A stretch of 64,000 nt of DNA from Acidimicrobiaceae bacterium (GTDB lineage Bacteria > Actinomycetota > Acidimicrobiia > Acidimicrobiales > Ilumatobacteraceae), in contig JACJWF010000003.1 of the NCBI GenBank assembly GCA_020637295.1, positions 186,001 to 250,000 of the forward strand. The letters are read 5' to 3'. This document shows positions 50,092-58,131 of the stretch, piece by piece. The stretch's first letter is position 1, and each line of letters begins with the position of its first letter. The notes below the pieces were generated by a model. That model did not search any database and was not told the DNA's origin. It saw only the letters and a program-made list of their open reading frames with translations. The position numbers were made by a program, and so were the translations under genes.

Positions 50092-52389
50092 ATGTCGCTC
50101 GACACCCTCCGCTACGCACCCGCGCCCGGGCACTTCGACGAGGTCACCGGCGTGGACGGCGCGGCCCGGGAGGTGTGGCGCGGCGTCGCCCGAGCGCTGG
50201 GCCCGCTGGACCCGGCGACGCTGCTGGAACGTCAGCGCCAGGCCGACCGCCTCCTCGACGCCGAGGGAACTGGCCACCTCGTCCACGATCTCTCGGTGGC
50301 GGTCGGGCGGCACAGCGCGGAGGCTGTGGCGGCGCGGTCGGAGAGCCATCCGTGGCGGCTGGATCCGATCCCGTACCTCATCGAGCGCGCTGAGTTCGAC
50401 TGGCTCGCTGCCGCTGCCGTCCAGCGGATGCGTGTGCTGGAGGCCGTGCTGGCCGACTGCTACGGCCCCCGCTCTCTGGTCGCCACCGGCCTGCTGCCGG
50501 GTCGGGTGCTGCACGGGCTGACCTCGCACCGGCCTGCTGCCGGCGGGCCGGGTGCGGTGCACCGCTGGCTGACGACGTACGCGCTCGACGTGGCCCGCGA
50601 CCGGCACGGCGCGTGGCACGTGGTCGCCGACTCCACCGACGCGCCCACCGGGTTGGGCTATTCGCTCCTGAACCGCGGCGTCCTCACCCGGCTGCTGCCC
50701 GACGGCCTGCGCGCCGCAGGTGCCGCGCCGATCCACGAGACCGCTGACGAACTGCGCCGGGCGCTGGCCGCCGCGGCGCCGAGCGACCGTCGCAGCCCAC
50801 GCACCGTGCTGCTGACGCCCGGCCCGGCCAGCGACACGTACGTGGAGCAGAGCTACCTGGCGACGCGCCTCGGCGTGCACCTGGTCGAGGGTGCCGACGT
50901 CGTGATGCGGCAGGGCCGCATGTGGTTGCGTTCGATCGACGGGCTGGAGCCCGTGGACGTCGTGCACCGGCGGCTCGACGACGCCCGGCTGGACCCACTG
51001 GAGCCCGGCCATGTGGGCGGTGGCGTGGGGGTGCCGGGCGTGGTGTGGGGCGCCCGCGCCGGTGGCGTCGTGCTGGCCAACGCGTACGGGTCAGCGCTCG
51101 CCGAGGAGGCCGCGATCGGCGACGTGCTGGCGGATGCCGCCATAGCGCTGCATGGGGAGGCGCTGCGGCTGGCGCAACTGCCCCTGGGTGCAGCGATGGC
51201 GACGTCACCCGTGTTCGACCGCTCCGGCGCAGCGCTGCATCCCCGGCCGGTCGTCGTGCGGCTCCAGGTCATCCGCCGCGGTGACGACCATGTCGTCATG
51301 GCGGGTGGCGCGGGGCGGGTGCTCGCCGCGGGTGACGACGCCGCCCGCCCGTCCGCGCAGATCGCCAAGGACGTGTGGGTGGTCGGTGGTCTGCCGTCCC
51401 GGCCGGTCCGCGTCGTTGCGCCGCCGCAGGTCAACTTCGGGTCGTCCGTGCCGACGCGCGTCGCCGACTCCATGTACTGGCTGGGACGTGCCGCCGAGCG
51501 GGCGGAGGTGGCCACCCGGGCGCTGCGCGTCGTCGCCCAGCAACTGGAGCAGGACCCGACGCTCGTGACGGTGGAGGAGGGCGCGTGGGCGCTCGGGGCC
51601 CGCGCGCTGCTGCGTGCTGCGCAGGCGGTGCCCGCCGCTCCGGACGACGGCACACCCGTCGGGGAGTGGTTGTCGACCGAGGTGGGTGCCGCTGCCCGCG
51701 CCGCCGGCGCCCAACTCGTGGCCCTGGTGCAGGAGGCCGCGTCCGTGCGCGAGTACCTCAGCGCCACCACGGGCCGGGTGCTCGGGCGGCTGGCCAGGGC
51801 CCAGACCGAGTTGCAGCAGGCTGCGCCGTCGCCGGACGACCTGGACGCCGTGCTCGCCGACCTCGCCGCCCTGTCCGGCCTGGCGACGGAGAGCACCGTC
51901 CGCGGGCCGGCGTGGCGGTTCCTCGACCTCGGCCGGCGGATCGAGCGGGCGCTGGCGGTGCTCGGCGCGACGGAGGCCGCGCTCGGTCCGGCCACGGGGC
52001 CGATGGCGCTGCAGTCGCTCGCCGAAGCGACGCTCGCAGCGCACGAGAGCCTCGTCGCCTACCGGCGCATGTACCGCAGCGACGTCGACCTGGACGCCGT
52101 GCTGGACCTGCTGCTGCATGACGACACGAACCCGCGGAGTGTCGCGTTCCAGATCGACCGGCTGCGCGAGCATGCGCTCGGCCTCGGCTGGCCCGATGGC
52201 GGCCGCCATGTCGAGGATGCCGCCATCGCGCTGCTGTCGCGGGTGGACGACGGTGTCGGCGGTGGCCGGAGGGTGTCGCTGGACGGGCTGGTCATCAGCG
52301 TCCGCGGCCCGCTGCTGGCGCTGGCCGATGCCGTGGTGCGGCGGTGGTTTGCCGACCCGGTGAACCCGACCGTGGTGCGTGGCCAATGA
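50092..52389 (+). CDS. Fused circularly permuted ATP-grasp and alpha-E protein
   Basis: 765 residues: a second CP-ATP-grasp copy (1-450; HPWRLDPIPYLIERAEFDWL, VVADSTDAPTGLGYSLLNRGVL, DTYVEQSYLATRLGVHLVEG, VDVVHRRLDDARLDP) joined to an alpha-E domain (about 460-765; RVADSMYWLGRAAERAEVATRAL, WRFLDLGRRIERAL, SVAFQIDRLREHALGLGW). The ATP-grasp half is divergent: where the first protein has KPANESGGYG, here the region reads LANAYGSALAEE, so the nucleotide site may be lost. The pair thus resembles an active subunit plus a scaffold. The next gene starts 19 bp on, or overlaps by GTG 52379. Confidence 0.85.
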   Translation: MSLDTLRYAPAPGHFDEVTGVDGAAREVWRGVARALGPLDPATLLERQRQADRLLDAEGTGHLVHDLSVAVGRHSAEAVAARSESHPWRLDPIPYLIERAEFDWLAAAAVQRMRVLEAVLADCYGPRSLVATGLLPGRVLHGLTSHRPAAGGPGAVHRWLTTYALDVARDRHGAWHVVADSTDAPTGLGYSLLNRGVLTRLLPDGLRAAGAAPIHETADELRRALAAAAPSDRRSPRTVLLTPGPASDTYVEQSYLATRLGVHLVEGADVVMRQGRMWLRSIDGLEPVDVVHRRLDDARLDPLEPGHVGGGVGVPGVVWGARAGGVVLANAYGSALAEEAAIGDVLADAAIALHGEALRLAQLPLGAAMATSPVFDRSGAALHPRPVVVRLQVIRRGDDHVVMAGGAGRVLAAGDDAARPSAQIAKDVWVVGGLPSRPVRVVAPPQVNFGSSVPTRVADSMYWLGRAAERAEVATRALRVVAQQLEQDPTLVTVEEGAWALGARALLRAAQAVPAAPDDGTPVGEWLSTEVGAAARAAGAQLVALVQEAASVREYLSATTGRVLGRLARAQTELQQAAPSPDDLDAVLADLAALSGLATESTVRGPAWRFLDLGRRIERALAVLGATEAALGPATGPMALQSLAEATLAAHESLVAYRRMYRSDVDLDAVLDLLLHDDTNPRSVAFQIDRLREHALGLGWPDGGRHVEDAAIALLSRVDDGVGGGRRVSLDGLVISVRGPLLALADAVVRRWFADPVNPTVVRGQ

Positions 52390-52408
52390 ACGCGTCGGAC
52401 GGCGGACG

Positions 52409-53290
52409 ATGACCCGCTTCCGGGTCACCCACCGCACCGAGTACGCCTACGGGCGGCCGATGGCCGACGGGTTCACCGCGCTGCACGTCACGCCGCGGGC
52501 AACCGCTGGCCAGGCCGTGCTGGCCGTCGACCTGCAGATCGACCCCGCTCCTGACGAGATGGAGACGGTGGAGGACGACTTCGGCAACATGGTGACCCTG
52601 CTCGCCGTGCACGTGCCGCACGCCGCGCTGGTCGTCCATTCTGTCATCGACGTGGATGTCGTCGCGCCTGCGCCCGTGGGGGAGGACGTGCCGTGGGAGG
52701 CGGTCGCCGAGGCCGCCGCGTCGGCCCGTGGCGACCTGGTGCTGGAGATCGGCCCGTACCTCGCCCACACGGAGCAGACGCCGCTCGTCGGTGGCCTTTC
52801 CGGGCTCGGGTCGCTGACGGCGGAGTTCGCCCCAGGGCGTGGGGTGGTGGAGGCCACGCGAGCGCTGTGCCACCGGATCTTCGAGGAGTTCCGCTTCGAC
52901 CCCGGGTTCACCGACGTCACCACCCCGCTGGCCACGGTGCTCGCCGAACGGCGCGGCGTGTGCCAGGACTTTGCCCACGTCACGGTGGCCGCGCTCCGGT
53001 CCGTCGGCCTGCCCGCCAGGTACGTGTCCGGCTACATCGAGACCGCGCCGCCGCCGGGCCAGCCGAAGCTGACCGGCGTGGACGCCTCCCACGCCTGGTG
53101 CTCCGTCTGGGCCGGCCCGCTCGGCTGGCTGGACCTCGACCCGACGAACGACCAGATGCCACCGCAACGCCATGTCACCGTCGGCTGGGGGAGGGACTAC
53201 CACGACGTGCCACCCGTGCGCGGCGTGGTCATCGGCGCCGGTGGCGACCAGACGCTGACCGTCGCCGTCGACGTCACCGCACTCGACTGA
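52409..53290 (+). CDS. Transglutaminase-like protease/ligase-fold protein
   Basis: 293 residues. The N-terminal beta domain (FRVTHRTEYAYGRPMADGFTAL) and the transglutaminase core with catalytic triad C185 (ERRGVCQDFAHV), H228 (GVDASHAWCSVW) and D244 (WLDLDPTNDQ) match the family that accompanies CP-ATP-grasp/alpha-E genes. It is likely an amidase or transpeptidase that trims or attaches the product of the ATP-grasp enzymes. ATG 52409 is taken; GTG 52379, ten codons earlier, overlaps the previous gene and could also serve. Last gene of the operon. Confidence 0.88.
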   Translation: MTRFRVTHRTEYAYGRPMADGFTALHVTPRATAGQAVLAVDLQIDPAPDEMETVEDDFGNMVTLLAVHVPHAALVVHSVIDVDVVAPAPVGEDVPWEAVAEAAASARGDLVLEIGPYLAHTEQTPLVGGLSGLGSLTAEFAPGRGVVEATRALCHRIFEEFRFDPGFTDVTTPLATVLAERRGVCQDFAHVTVAALRSVGLPARYVSGYIETAPPPGQPKLTGVDASHAWCSVWAGPLGWLDLDPTNDQMPPQRHVTVGWGRDYHDVPPVRGVVIGAGGDQTLTVAVDVTALD

Positions 53291-53339
53291 CCGACCCCGC
53301 ATCCCAGCCCGCCCCACCCCTCCCCCCTCCCGGACCTCG

Positions 53340-53390
53340 TTCTGGGGCTGATTGTCGCCATCCAGCGAACTGGGGCTGGATCGTTGCGGG
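53340..53390 (-). repeat. Dispersed intergenic repeat, copy R2
   Basis: The reverse complement contains CCCGCAACGATCCAGCCCCAG and then GGCGACAATCAGCCCCAGA, matching R1 at 11600-11648 almost base for base over the two CAGCCCCAG blocks. Confidence 0.75.
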
Positions 53391-53501
53391 ATGCGCGCGA
53401 ATCCGTACCCCAGTTCCGGCCGGCAGACGGTCGCGGTGCTACCGGGGCTGAATGTCGTCGCGTCGCGCGCTGCTCGTTCTGTGGTCCGCTTTCGGACGGA
53501 A

Positions 53502-53552
53502 GCCGCAACGATCCAGCCCCAGAAGCCGCAGTGGCGAGATTCAGCCCCAGAA
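53502..53552 (+). repeat. Dispersed intergenic repeat, copy R3
   Basis: GCCGCAACGATCCAGCCCCA then GAGATTCAGCCCCAGAAG. Its left flank GTTCTGTGGTCCG (53477-53489) is shared with R1. R2 and R3 together form a large imperfect inverted repeat. Confidence 0.75.
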
Positions 53553-53590
53553 GCCAGGGTGGGGAGCGCCGATGGCCGCGACGGTGATGG

Positions 53591-53635
53591 CGGAAAACCG
53601 CCAGTGGGGGTGGCCGAAATCCGCCAGACTGGCGG
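53591..53635. promoter_or_regulatory. Direct repeats and hairpin before ada-alkA, candidate Ada site
   Basis: CGGAAAACCGCCAGT (53591-53605) and CCGAAATCCGCCAGA (53614-53628) are direct repeats 23 bp apart; the second runs into CCGCCAGACTGGCGG (53621-53635), a perfect inverted repeat ending three bases before the GTG start. A self-regulating Ada activator would be expected to bind here. Confidence 0.45.
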
Positions 53636-53637
53636 GC

Positions 53638-55089
53638 GTGCAACTGGACCACGACCACTGCTACCGGGCCATCGAGAGCCGTGACGCCCGCTTCGACGGG
53701 TGGTTCGTGACGGCCGTGCGGACGACCGGGATCTACTGCCGGCCATCGTGCCCGGCCATCACACCCAAGCGGGCGAACGTCGAGTTCTTCCCCGCTGCGG
53801 CCACCGCCCAGGCACACGGCTACCGGGCCTGCAAGCGGTGCCGGCCGGACGCCTCCCCCGGATCACCGGAATGGAACACGCGGGCGGACGTCGTCGGGCG
53901 GGCCATGCGCCTGATCGCCGATGGGCTGGTCGACCGGGACGGCGTGCCGGGGCTGGCCGGACGGCTCGGCTACAGCGAACGCCAGGTCCACCGGCTGCTC
54001 ACCGCCGAGCTCGGCTGTGGGCCGCTCGCCCTCGCCCGCGCCCAACGCGCCCAGACGGCGCGCATCCTCATCGAGACGACGACGATGCCCATCACGGACA
54101 TCGCGTTCGCCGCCGGGTTCCAGAGCGTCCGGCAGTTCAACGACACGATCCGCGACGTGTTCGCCGCTTCACCGAGCCACCTGCGGGCGACCCGGCGGCC
54201 GGACAGGGAGCAGCACGGCGCGGTGACGCTGCGGCTTGCCGCCCGCGAGCCGTTCGAGGCCGCCAACCTGTTCGGGTTCCTCGCCGTCCGCGCCGTCCCG
54301 GGTGTGGAGCACGGCGACGGCGCGAGCTACCGCCGCTCCTTGCGGCTGCCGCGCGGCGCCGGTGTCATCTCGCTGACGGCGTCGGACGGGCAGGTCACGT
54401 GTGCACTGCACCTCGACGACGTCGCCGACGCGCAGGCGGCCGTCCAGCGCGCCCGCCGCCTGCTGGACCTGGACAGCGACCCACGCGCCGTGGACGCCCA
54501 TCTCGCCGACGACCCCCTGCTCGCCCCACTCGTGGCCGCGCGCCCGGGCCTGCGGGCGCCTGGCCACCCCGACGGCGCGGAACTCCTGGTCCGGGCGGTG
54601 CTCGGCCAGCAGGTCAGCGTCGCCGGTGCGCGCACCCTGGCGGCCCGCCTCGTCGCCGCGCACGGGGAACCGCTGCGCAAACCGGTCGCCGACATCACGC
54701 ACCTGTTCCCCTCGCCGGCGGTGCTCGCCGGGCTGGACCCGGCGTCGCTGGCGATGCCCCGGGCCCGGGGCCGGGCACTCGTCCACGCGTGCGAGCGGCT
54801 CGCGGCCGGTGACCTTGCGCTCGACGCCGGCAGCCACCGGGAGGACGCCGTCGCCGCGTTGCAGGCGCTCCCGGGCATCGGCCCCTGGACCGCCGGCTAC
54901 GTGGCCATGCGGGCGCTCGGCGACCCGGACGTGTTCCTCCCCACCGACATCGGCGTGCGCAACGCGCTGCGGGCACTCGGCGCCGACAGCACGCCGTCGG
55001 CTGCCACCCGCGCTGCCGAACGCTGGCGCCCGTGGCGCACCTACGCACTTCACCACCTCTGGGCATCCCTTCAGGAGACGACACAATGA
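53638..55089 (+). CDS. Ada-type methyl sensor fused to AlkA DNA-3-methyladenine glycosylase
   Basis: 483 residues. Residues 1-80 are the Ada zinc domain with C34, C38, C65 and C68 (YCRPSCPAITPKRANVEFF, ACKRCRPD), of which C34 takes a methyl group from methylphosphotriesters. Next an AraC helix-turn-helix (VPGLAGRLGYSERQVHRLL, PITDIAFAAGFQSVRQFN). From about 190 come the AlkA N-terminal fold and the HhH-GPD glycosylase (QALPGIGPWTAGYVAMRALGDPDVFLPTD with its catalytic Asp), which removes alkylated bases. GTG 53638 begins the homology; upstream in-frame codons lie in repeats. It overlaps ogt by ATGA: an alkylation-response operon. Confidence 0.92.
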   Translation: MQLDHDHCYRAIESRDARFDGWFVTAVRTTGIYCRPSCPAITPKRANVEFFPAAATAQAHGYRACKRCRPDASPGSPEWNTRADVVGRAMRLIADGLVDRDGVPGLAGRLGYSERQVHRLLTAELGCGPLALARAQRAQTARILIETTTMPITDIAFAAGFQSVRQFNDTIRDVFAASPSHLRATRRPDREQHGAVTLRLAAREPFEAANLFGFLAVRAVPGVEHGDGASYRRSLRLPRGAGVISLTASDGQVTCALHLDDVADAQAAVQRARRLLDLDSDPRAVDAHLADDPLLAPLVAARPGLRAPGHPDGAELLVRAVLGQQVSVAGARTLAARLVAAHGEPLRKPVADITHLFPSPAVLAGLDPASLAMPRARGRALVHACERLAAGDLALDAGSHREDAVAALQALPGIGPWTAGYVAMRALGDPDVFLPTDIGVRNALRALGADSTPSAATRAAERWRPWRTYALHHLWASLQETTQ

Positions 55090-55622
55090 ACACGATGACG
55101 AACGACCACCCGGCCACGGCCGAACTGAGCAGCACGACCATGGATTCGCCGGTCGGTGAGTTGACGTTGGTGGCGAGCGCCGCCGGCCTGCGCGCCGTGC
55201 TGTTCCACGCCGAGCGCCCCGACCGGGTGACGGTGGGGCCGATCACCAACACGGACCCGGCGGCGGACGAGATCCTCGACCGGGCCGTGCAGCAACTCCG
55301 CGAGTACTTCGCCGGCGATCGACACGAGTTCGACCTGCCGCTGGACCCCGTCGGCACGGACTTCCAGCAGCAGGCGTGGATGGAGCTGCGGCGGATCCCC
55401 TACGGCCAGACGATCAGCTACGGCGAGCAGGCGAAGCGGCTGGGCGACGTGCGCAAGTCACGGGCGGTGGGTGCGGCGAACGCGCGCAATCCGATCGGCA
55501 TCGTCGTGCCCTGCCACCGGGTGGTGGGCGCCGGCGGCGCGCTGACCGGCTTCGGCGGCGGGTTGGAGGCGAAGGCGTGGCTGCTGAACCACGAAGCCGG
55601 GGTCAGCGACCTCGGGCTTTGA
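55086..55622 (+). CDS. ogt: Methylated-DNA-protein-cysteine S-methyltransferase
   Basis: 178 residues. It transfers methyl from O6-methylguanine to C143 in IVVPCHRVVG. The recognition region FQQQAWMELRRIPYGQTISYGEQA and RAVGAANARNPIGI are standard. Its ATG lies in the stop of the ada-alkA gene (ATGA), so repair of base-ring, phosphate and O6 damage is co-expressed. The end overlaps the convergent hypothetical gene by 20 bp. Confidence 0.94.
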   Translation: MNTMTNDHPATAELSSTTMDSPVGELTLVASAAGLRAVLFHAERPDRVTVGPITNTDPAADEILDRAVQQLREYFAGDRHEFDLPLDPVGTDFQQQAWMELRRIPYGQTISYGEQAKRLGDVRKSRAVGAANARNPIGIVVPCHRVVGAGGALTGFGGGLEAKAWLLNHEAGVSDLGL

Positions 55623-56205
55623 GCTGCTGCTCGCGGCGGGCGCGGGCTTCGGCCTGCTTGCGCTCCTTCGCCGCCTTGCGGCGGGCCTTCGTCTCGTCGT
55701 CGGCCTGCGGTGCGGGCAGCAGCGTGGCCTCCACGGTGGCGGCCGCCGGCAGGGCGAGCGTCTCGTCGTGCTTCAGCACCCGGGTGAGCATCACGGACGC
55801 CGCGGCCTCGCCGGCCACCGACGCGGCGAGCATCAGGCGAACCGTCGGCAGCCCGTGCGCCTCGATGAGCGCCGGGGTGACCTCCAGCAGCTGAGCTTCC
55901 GTCGGGTTGTCGGAGTGGTCGCCGAGCGCCTCGATGCAGGCGGCCAGGCAGGCGTCGGTGAGCAGCGTGCAGACCTGCTCCAGCCCACCGTCCATGCGGC
56001 CACGGGCGGCGGTGCTGCGCATCGCCAGCAGGCGGGCGGCATCCTCCTCGAAGCCGTCCTCCCCGGCGCCGCACAGCTGGTCCAGCGCAGTGCGGTGGTC
56101 CTCCGGGATGGCAGCCACCATGGCCACGAGGTCCTCGTCGGAGATGCAGGTGAAGGCGCGGTCGAGGATCGACAGGGCCTGGAGGCGGGTCTTGAGCTGG
56201 CTCAT
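55603..56205 (-). CDS. Hypothetical helical protein
   Basis: 200 residues, Ala/Glu-rich and helical. MSQLKTRLQALSILDRAFTCI, then ALDQLCGAGEDGFEEDAARL and TLLTDACLAACIEALGDHSD with several Cys, ending in a charged Lys/Arg tail (KARRKAAKERKQAEARARRE) that could bind nucleic acid or ribosome. No family recognised. It overlaps the 3' end of ogt by 20 bp on the opposite strand. Confidence 0.65.
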   Translation of the reverse strand: MSQLKTRLQALSILDRAFTCISDEDLVAMVAAIPEDHRTALDQLCGAGEDGFEEDAARLLAMRSTAARGRMDGGLEQVCTLLTDACLAACIEALGDHSDNPTEAQLLEVTPALIEAHGLPTVRLMLAASVAGEAAASVMLTRVLKHDETLALPAAATVEATLLPAPQADDETKARRKAAKERKQAEARARREQQLKARGR

Positions 56206-56298
56206 CGGCCAGCCAGGCTACCGAGGCACGGGCCGGAGGCGGCGGCGATGGCCCGTCCGGCAGCGAACGATGCCCCGCCCCCGACCTACGCTCGCGGC

Positions 56299-57309
56299 AT
56301 GAGCCGCTTGGTCTACACCGAGGAGGAGCTGCTCCGCGAGGACCCCACGCTGGAGCCGCAGGTCATCGACGGGGCGCGGATGCACGGCGGGTTCCGTGCG
56401 GACGGCACGTACCAACCGCCCCGCGCCCCGGGGCGCGAGGAGGCACTGGCAGCGTGGGAGGCCGCGCTGCGGGCCCGTGGCGGCGCCCCGCTGGACGCCG
56501 AGCCGTCCCTGCTCGGCGGCACCCGCCTGCCGACGGTGGAGCAGTCCCGGGTGCTGCTGCGCCATGGTCTCGGCGAGACGTTCTGGAACTCCCTGACGGT
56601 CATCGGCAAGATCGAGGCGCGTGGCCGGCTGCTCGCGGACATGCCGTTCCCCGACCTGGCACCGCACATCGTGGAGCCGATCGGCGAGATGGCACTCGGC
56701 CACCTCAACAAGGGGATGCTGAAGGCGCACGGGTGGGACGAAGGCGGCGTGCCTGGCGTCGGTGCTCACGACGCGATGTGGTTCGCCGCCCGCGACCTCG
56801 CGTTCGGTGCCGGCGCCTACCCGGACGTCGACCCGCCGGAGAACATCGCCCGCCCGGAGGCCGGGACCCGGTTCATGCCGGAGCTGCCGCCGGAGATCGA
56901 GGGCATGCTGTCGCTGCTGATGAACCTCCTGATCATCGAGTTCCGCGCCGAGATCGGCTTCAGCGCCAGCCAGGCCATCCTGCGCACCCCCGGCCTGTTC
57001 GCGGAGCGTGCCGCGCAGGCGGAGGAAGCGGCGGAGATCATCGAGCGGATCCGCACGGACGAGGACATCCACGTCCGATCCCTGCGCCTGTACCTGGGGG
57101 AGTGCGCGTCCGTGACGTTCCGCACGGTGGACGGCGGCACCATCCCGGGGCAGGAGCTGATCGACCGCTTCTGGAACGGCCTGGTCCGCTGGGCCACGGT
57201 GGACCAGCCGGCCCTCGCCGCCGAGCAGCAGCGGACCATGCTCCGCGGTCGCGTGGCCGTGCTGGCGAACGCGGACGACGTGTGGGCGGAGTTCGAAGCC
57301 GCTGCGTGA
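56299..57309 (+). CDS. Unknown protein, possibly ferritin-like di-iron fold
   Basis: 336 residues, mostly helical. Helices carry acidic/His residues in ferritin-like spacing: EPIGEMALGHLNKGML, LIIEFRAEIGFSASQAIL, and EIIERIRTDEDIHVRSLRLYLGE, where E-x2-R-x2-D-E-x2-H resembles a di-iron helix. I do not recognise a named family. The first 75 residues (MSRLVYTEEELLREDP, PPRAPGREEALAAWEAALRAR) look flexible. No signal or membrane segment. Stands alone, convergent with the isomerase-like gene. Confidence 0.6.
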   Translation: MSRLVYTEEELLREDPTLEPQVIDGARMHGGFRADGTYQPPRAPGREEALAAWEAALRARGGAPLDAEPSLLGGTRLPTVEQSRVLLRHGLGETFWNSLTVIGKIEARGRLLADMPFPDLAPHIVEPIGEMALGHLNKGMLKAHGWDEGGVPGVGAHDAMWFAARDLAFGAGAYPDVDPPENIARPEAGTRFMPELPPEIEGMLSLLMNLLIIEFRAEIGFSASQAILRTPGLFAERAAQAEEAAEIIERIRTDEDIHVRSLRLYLGECASVTFRTVDGGTIPGQELIDRFWNGLVRWATVDQPALAAEQQRTMLRGRVAVLANADDVWAEFEAAA

Positions 57310-57333
57310 GCCGTGGCCGCCCGGCCGGGCGGC

Positions 57334-58107
57334 TCAGCTCCAGGTGACCTTCTGGCGTTCCCGCCAGGCAGTCGCGATGTCGGCGTCGCCGGCCACGTCG
57401 ATGTCACTGCCCCTGTTCCAGAGCGCGAGGTACAGCGCCGCGGCGGAGCCGCTGAGCACGGCGCCCACGTCGCCCGGCACCGGCGCTTCGTCGCCGTCGT
57501 CCACGGTCAGCTTCTCGGCGACATGCACGACCCATCGGCGGGCGGCGTCCGTCGGCTGGACGGCGAACGTGTACTCCGTGCCGTCGAACAGCTTCGACCG
57601 ACCACGGGTGTAGAAGCCGCGGAGCAGCTCGTCGAGCCCGTCGAGCGCCACCTCGGTGGGGACCCCCGCCTCCGGCGTGGTGGGGACCCTGCCGAGCACG
57701 GCGCCCAGGGCGTCGACCGCGTGCATCGTGGTCTCGTGGGCCTGGCGGCGGGCCCAGAAGTGGCGGGCCGGGGGAGCGTCCTTCAGGAACGTCATCACGT
57801 CGAGGTCGTCGGTCGCCGCAGTCAGCGCCGCCACGAGCGCCGCGTGCCCGGCGTCGTAGTAGCTGTGCAGGTCCCCGTGGCCGCGCAGCTCCGTCTGGGT
57901 CGGCACGTCATCCGGGTCGGTACCGGTGATGATCGCCGTGGCCCAGCGGTGCACCATCGCCTGGTGGGCCAGCAGGGCGTTGGCGTCCCACGCCGGGCAG
58001 GTGGGCACCGGGACCGTGGGGCCGGCCTCGCGCACCGCAGCGGCCAGGCGGGGGCCGGCAGCCGTCAGCGTGGCGAGTAGGTGGTCGAACGTCAGGGAGG
58101 TCGGCAT
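57334..58107 (-). CDS. Maleylpyruvate isomerase-family (DinB-like, mycothiol-type) protein
   Basis: 257 residues. The N-terminal four-helix domain has metal-ligand histidines spaced as in mycothiol-dependent maleylpyruvate isomerase: NALLAHQAMVHRW and ARRQAHETTMHAVDALGA, preceded by VPVPTCPAWDANALLAH. The C-terminal MDMPI domain follows. Members are mycothiol S-transferases or isomerases; substrate unknown. ATG 58107; 24 bp from DUF4032 on the same strand, so the two may form an operon. Confidence 0.85.
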   Translation of the reverse strand: MPTSLTFDHLLATLTAAGPRLAAAVREAGPTVPVPTCPAWDANALLAHQAMVHRWATAIITGTDPDDVPTQTELRGHGDLHSYYDAGHAALVAALTAATDDLDVMTFLKDAPPARHFWARRQAHETTMHAVDALGAVLGRVPTTPEAGVPTEVALDGLDELLRGFYTRGRSKLFDGTEYTFAVQPTDAARRWVVHVAEKLTVDDGDEAPVPGDVGAVLSGSAAALYLALWNRGSDIDVAGDADIATAWRERQKVTWS

Positions 58108-58131
58108 CCCCCCAGCGTGGCACAGCGGCGG

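Larger units (their letters stand above)
53291..53637. other. Gene-free stretch with repeat cluster and Ada promoter
   Basis: Holds a reverse copy (53340-53390) and a forward copy (53502-53552) of the dispersed repeat seen at 11600. A reverse half-copy lies at 53443-53460 (GGGGCTGAATGTCGTCG), and direct repeats sit just before the ada-alkA start. No separate gene is supported. Confidence 0.7.

Noticed and set aside
53452..53637. N-terminal extension of the Ada-AlkA protein from ATG 53452
   Set aside because: The extra codons translate the dispersed repeat and give Arg/Ser-rich sequence with no similarity to Ada; GTG 53638 gives the expected length and Cys positions.
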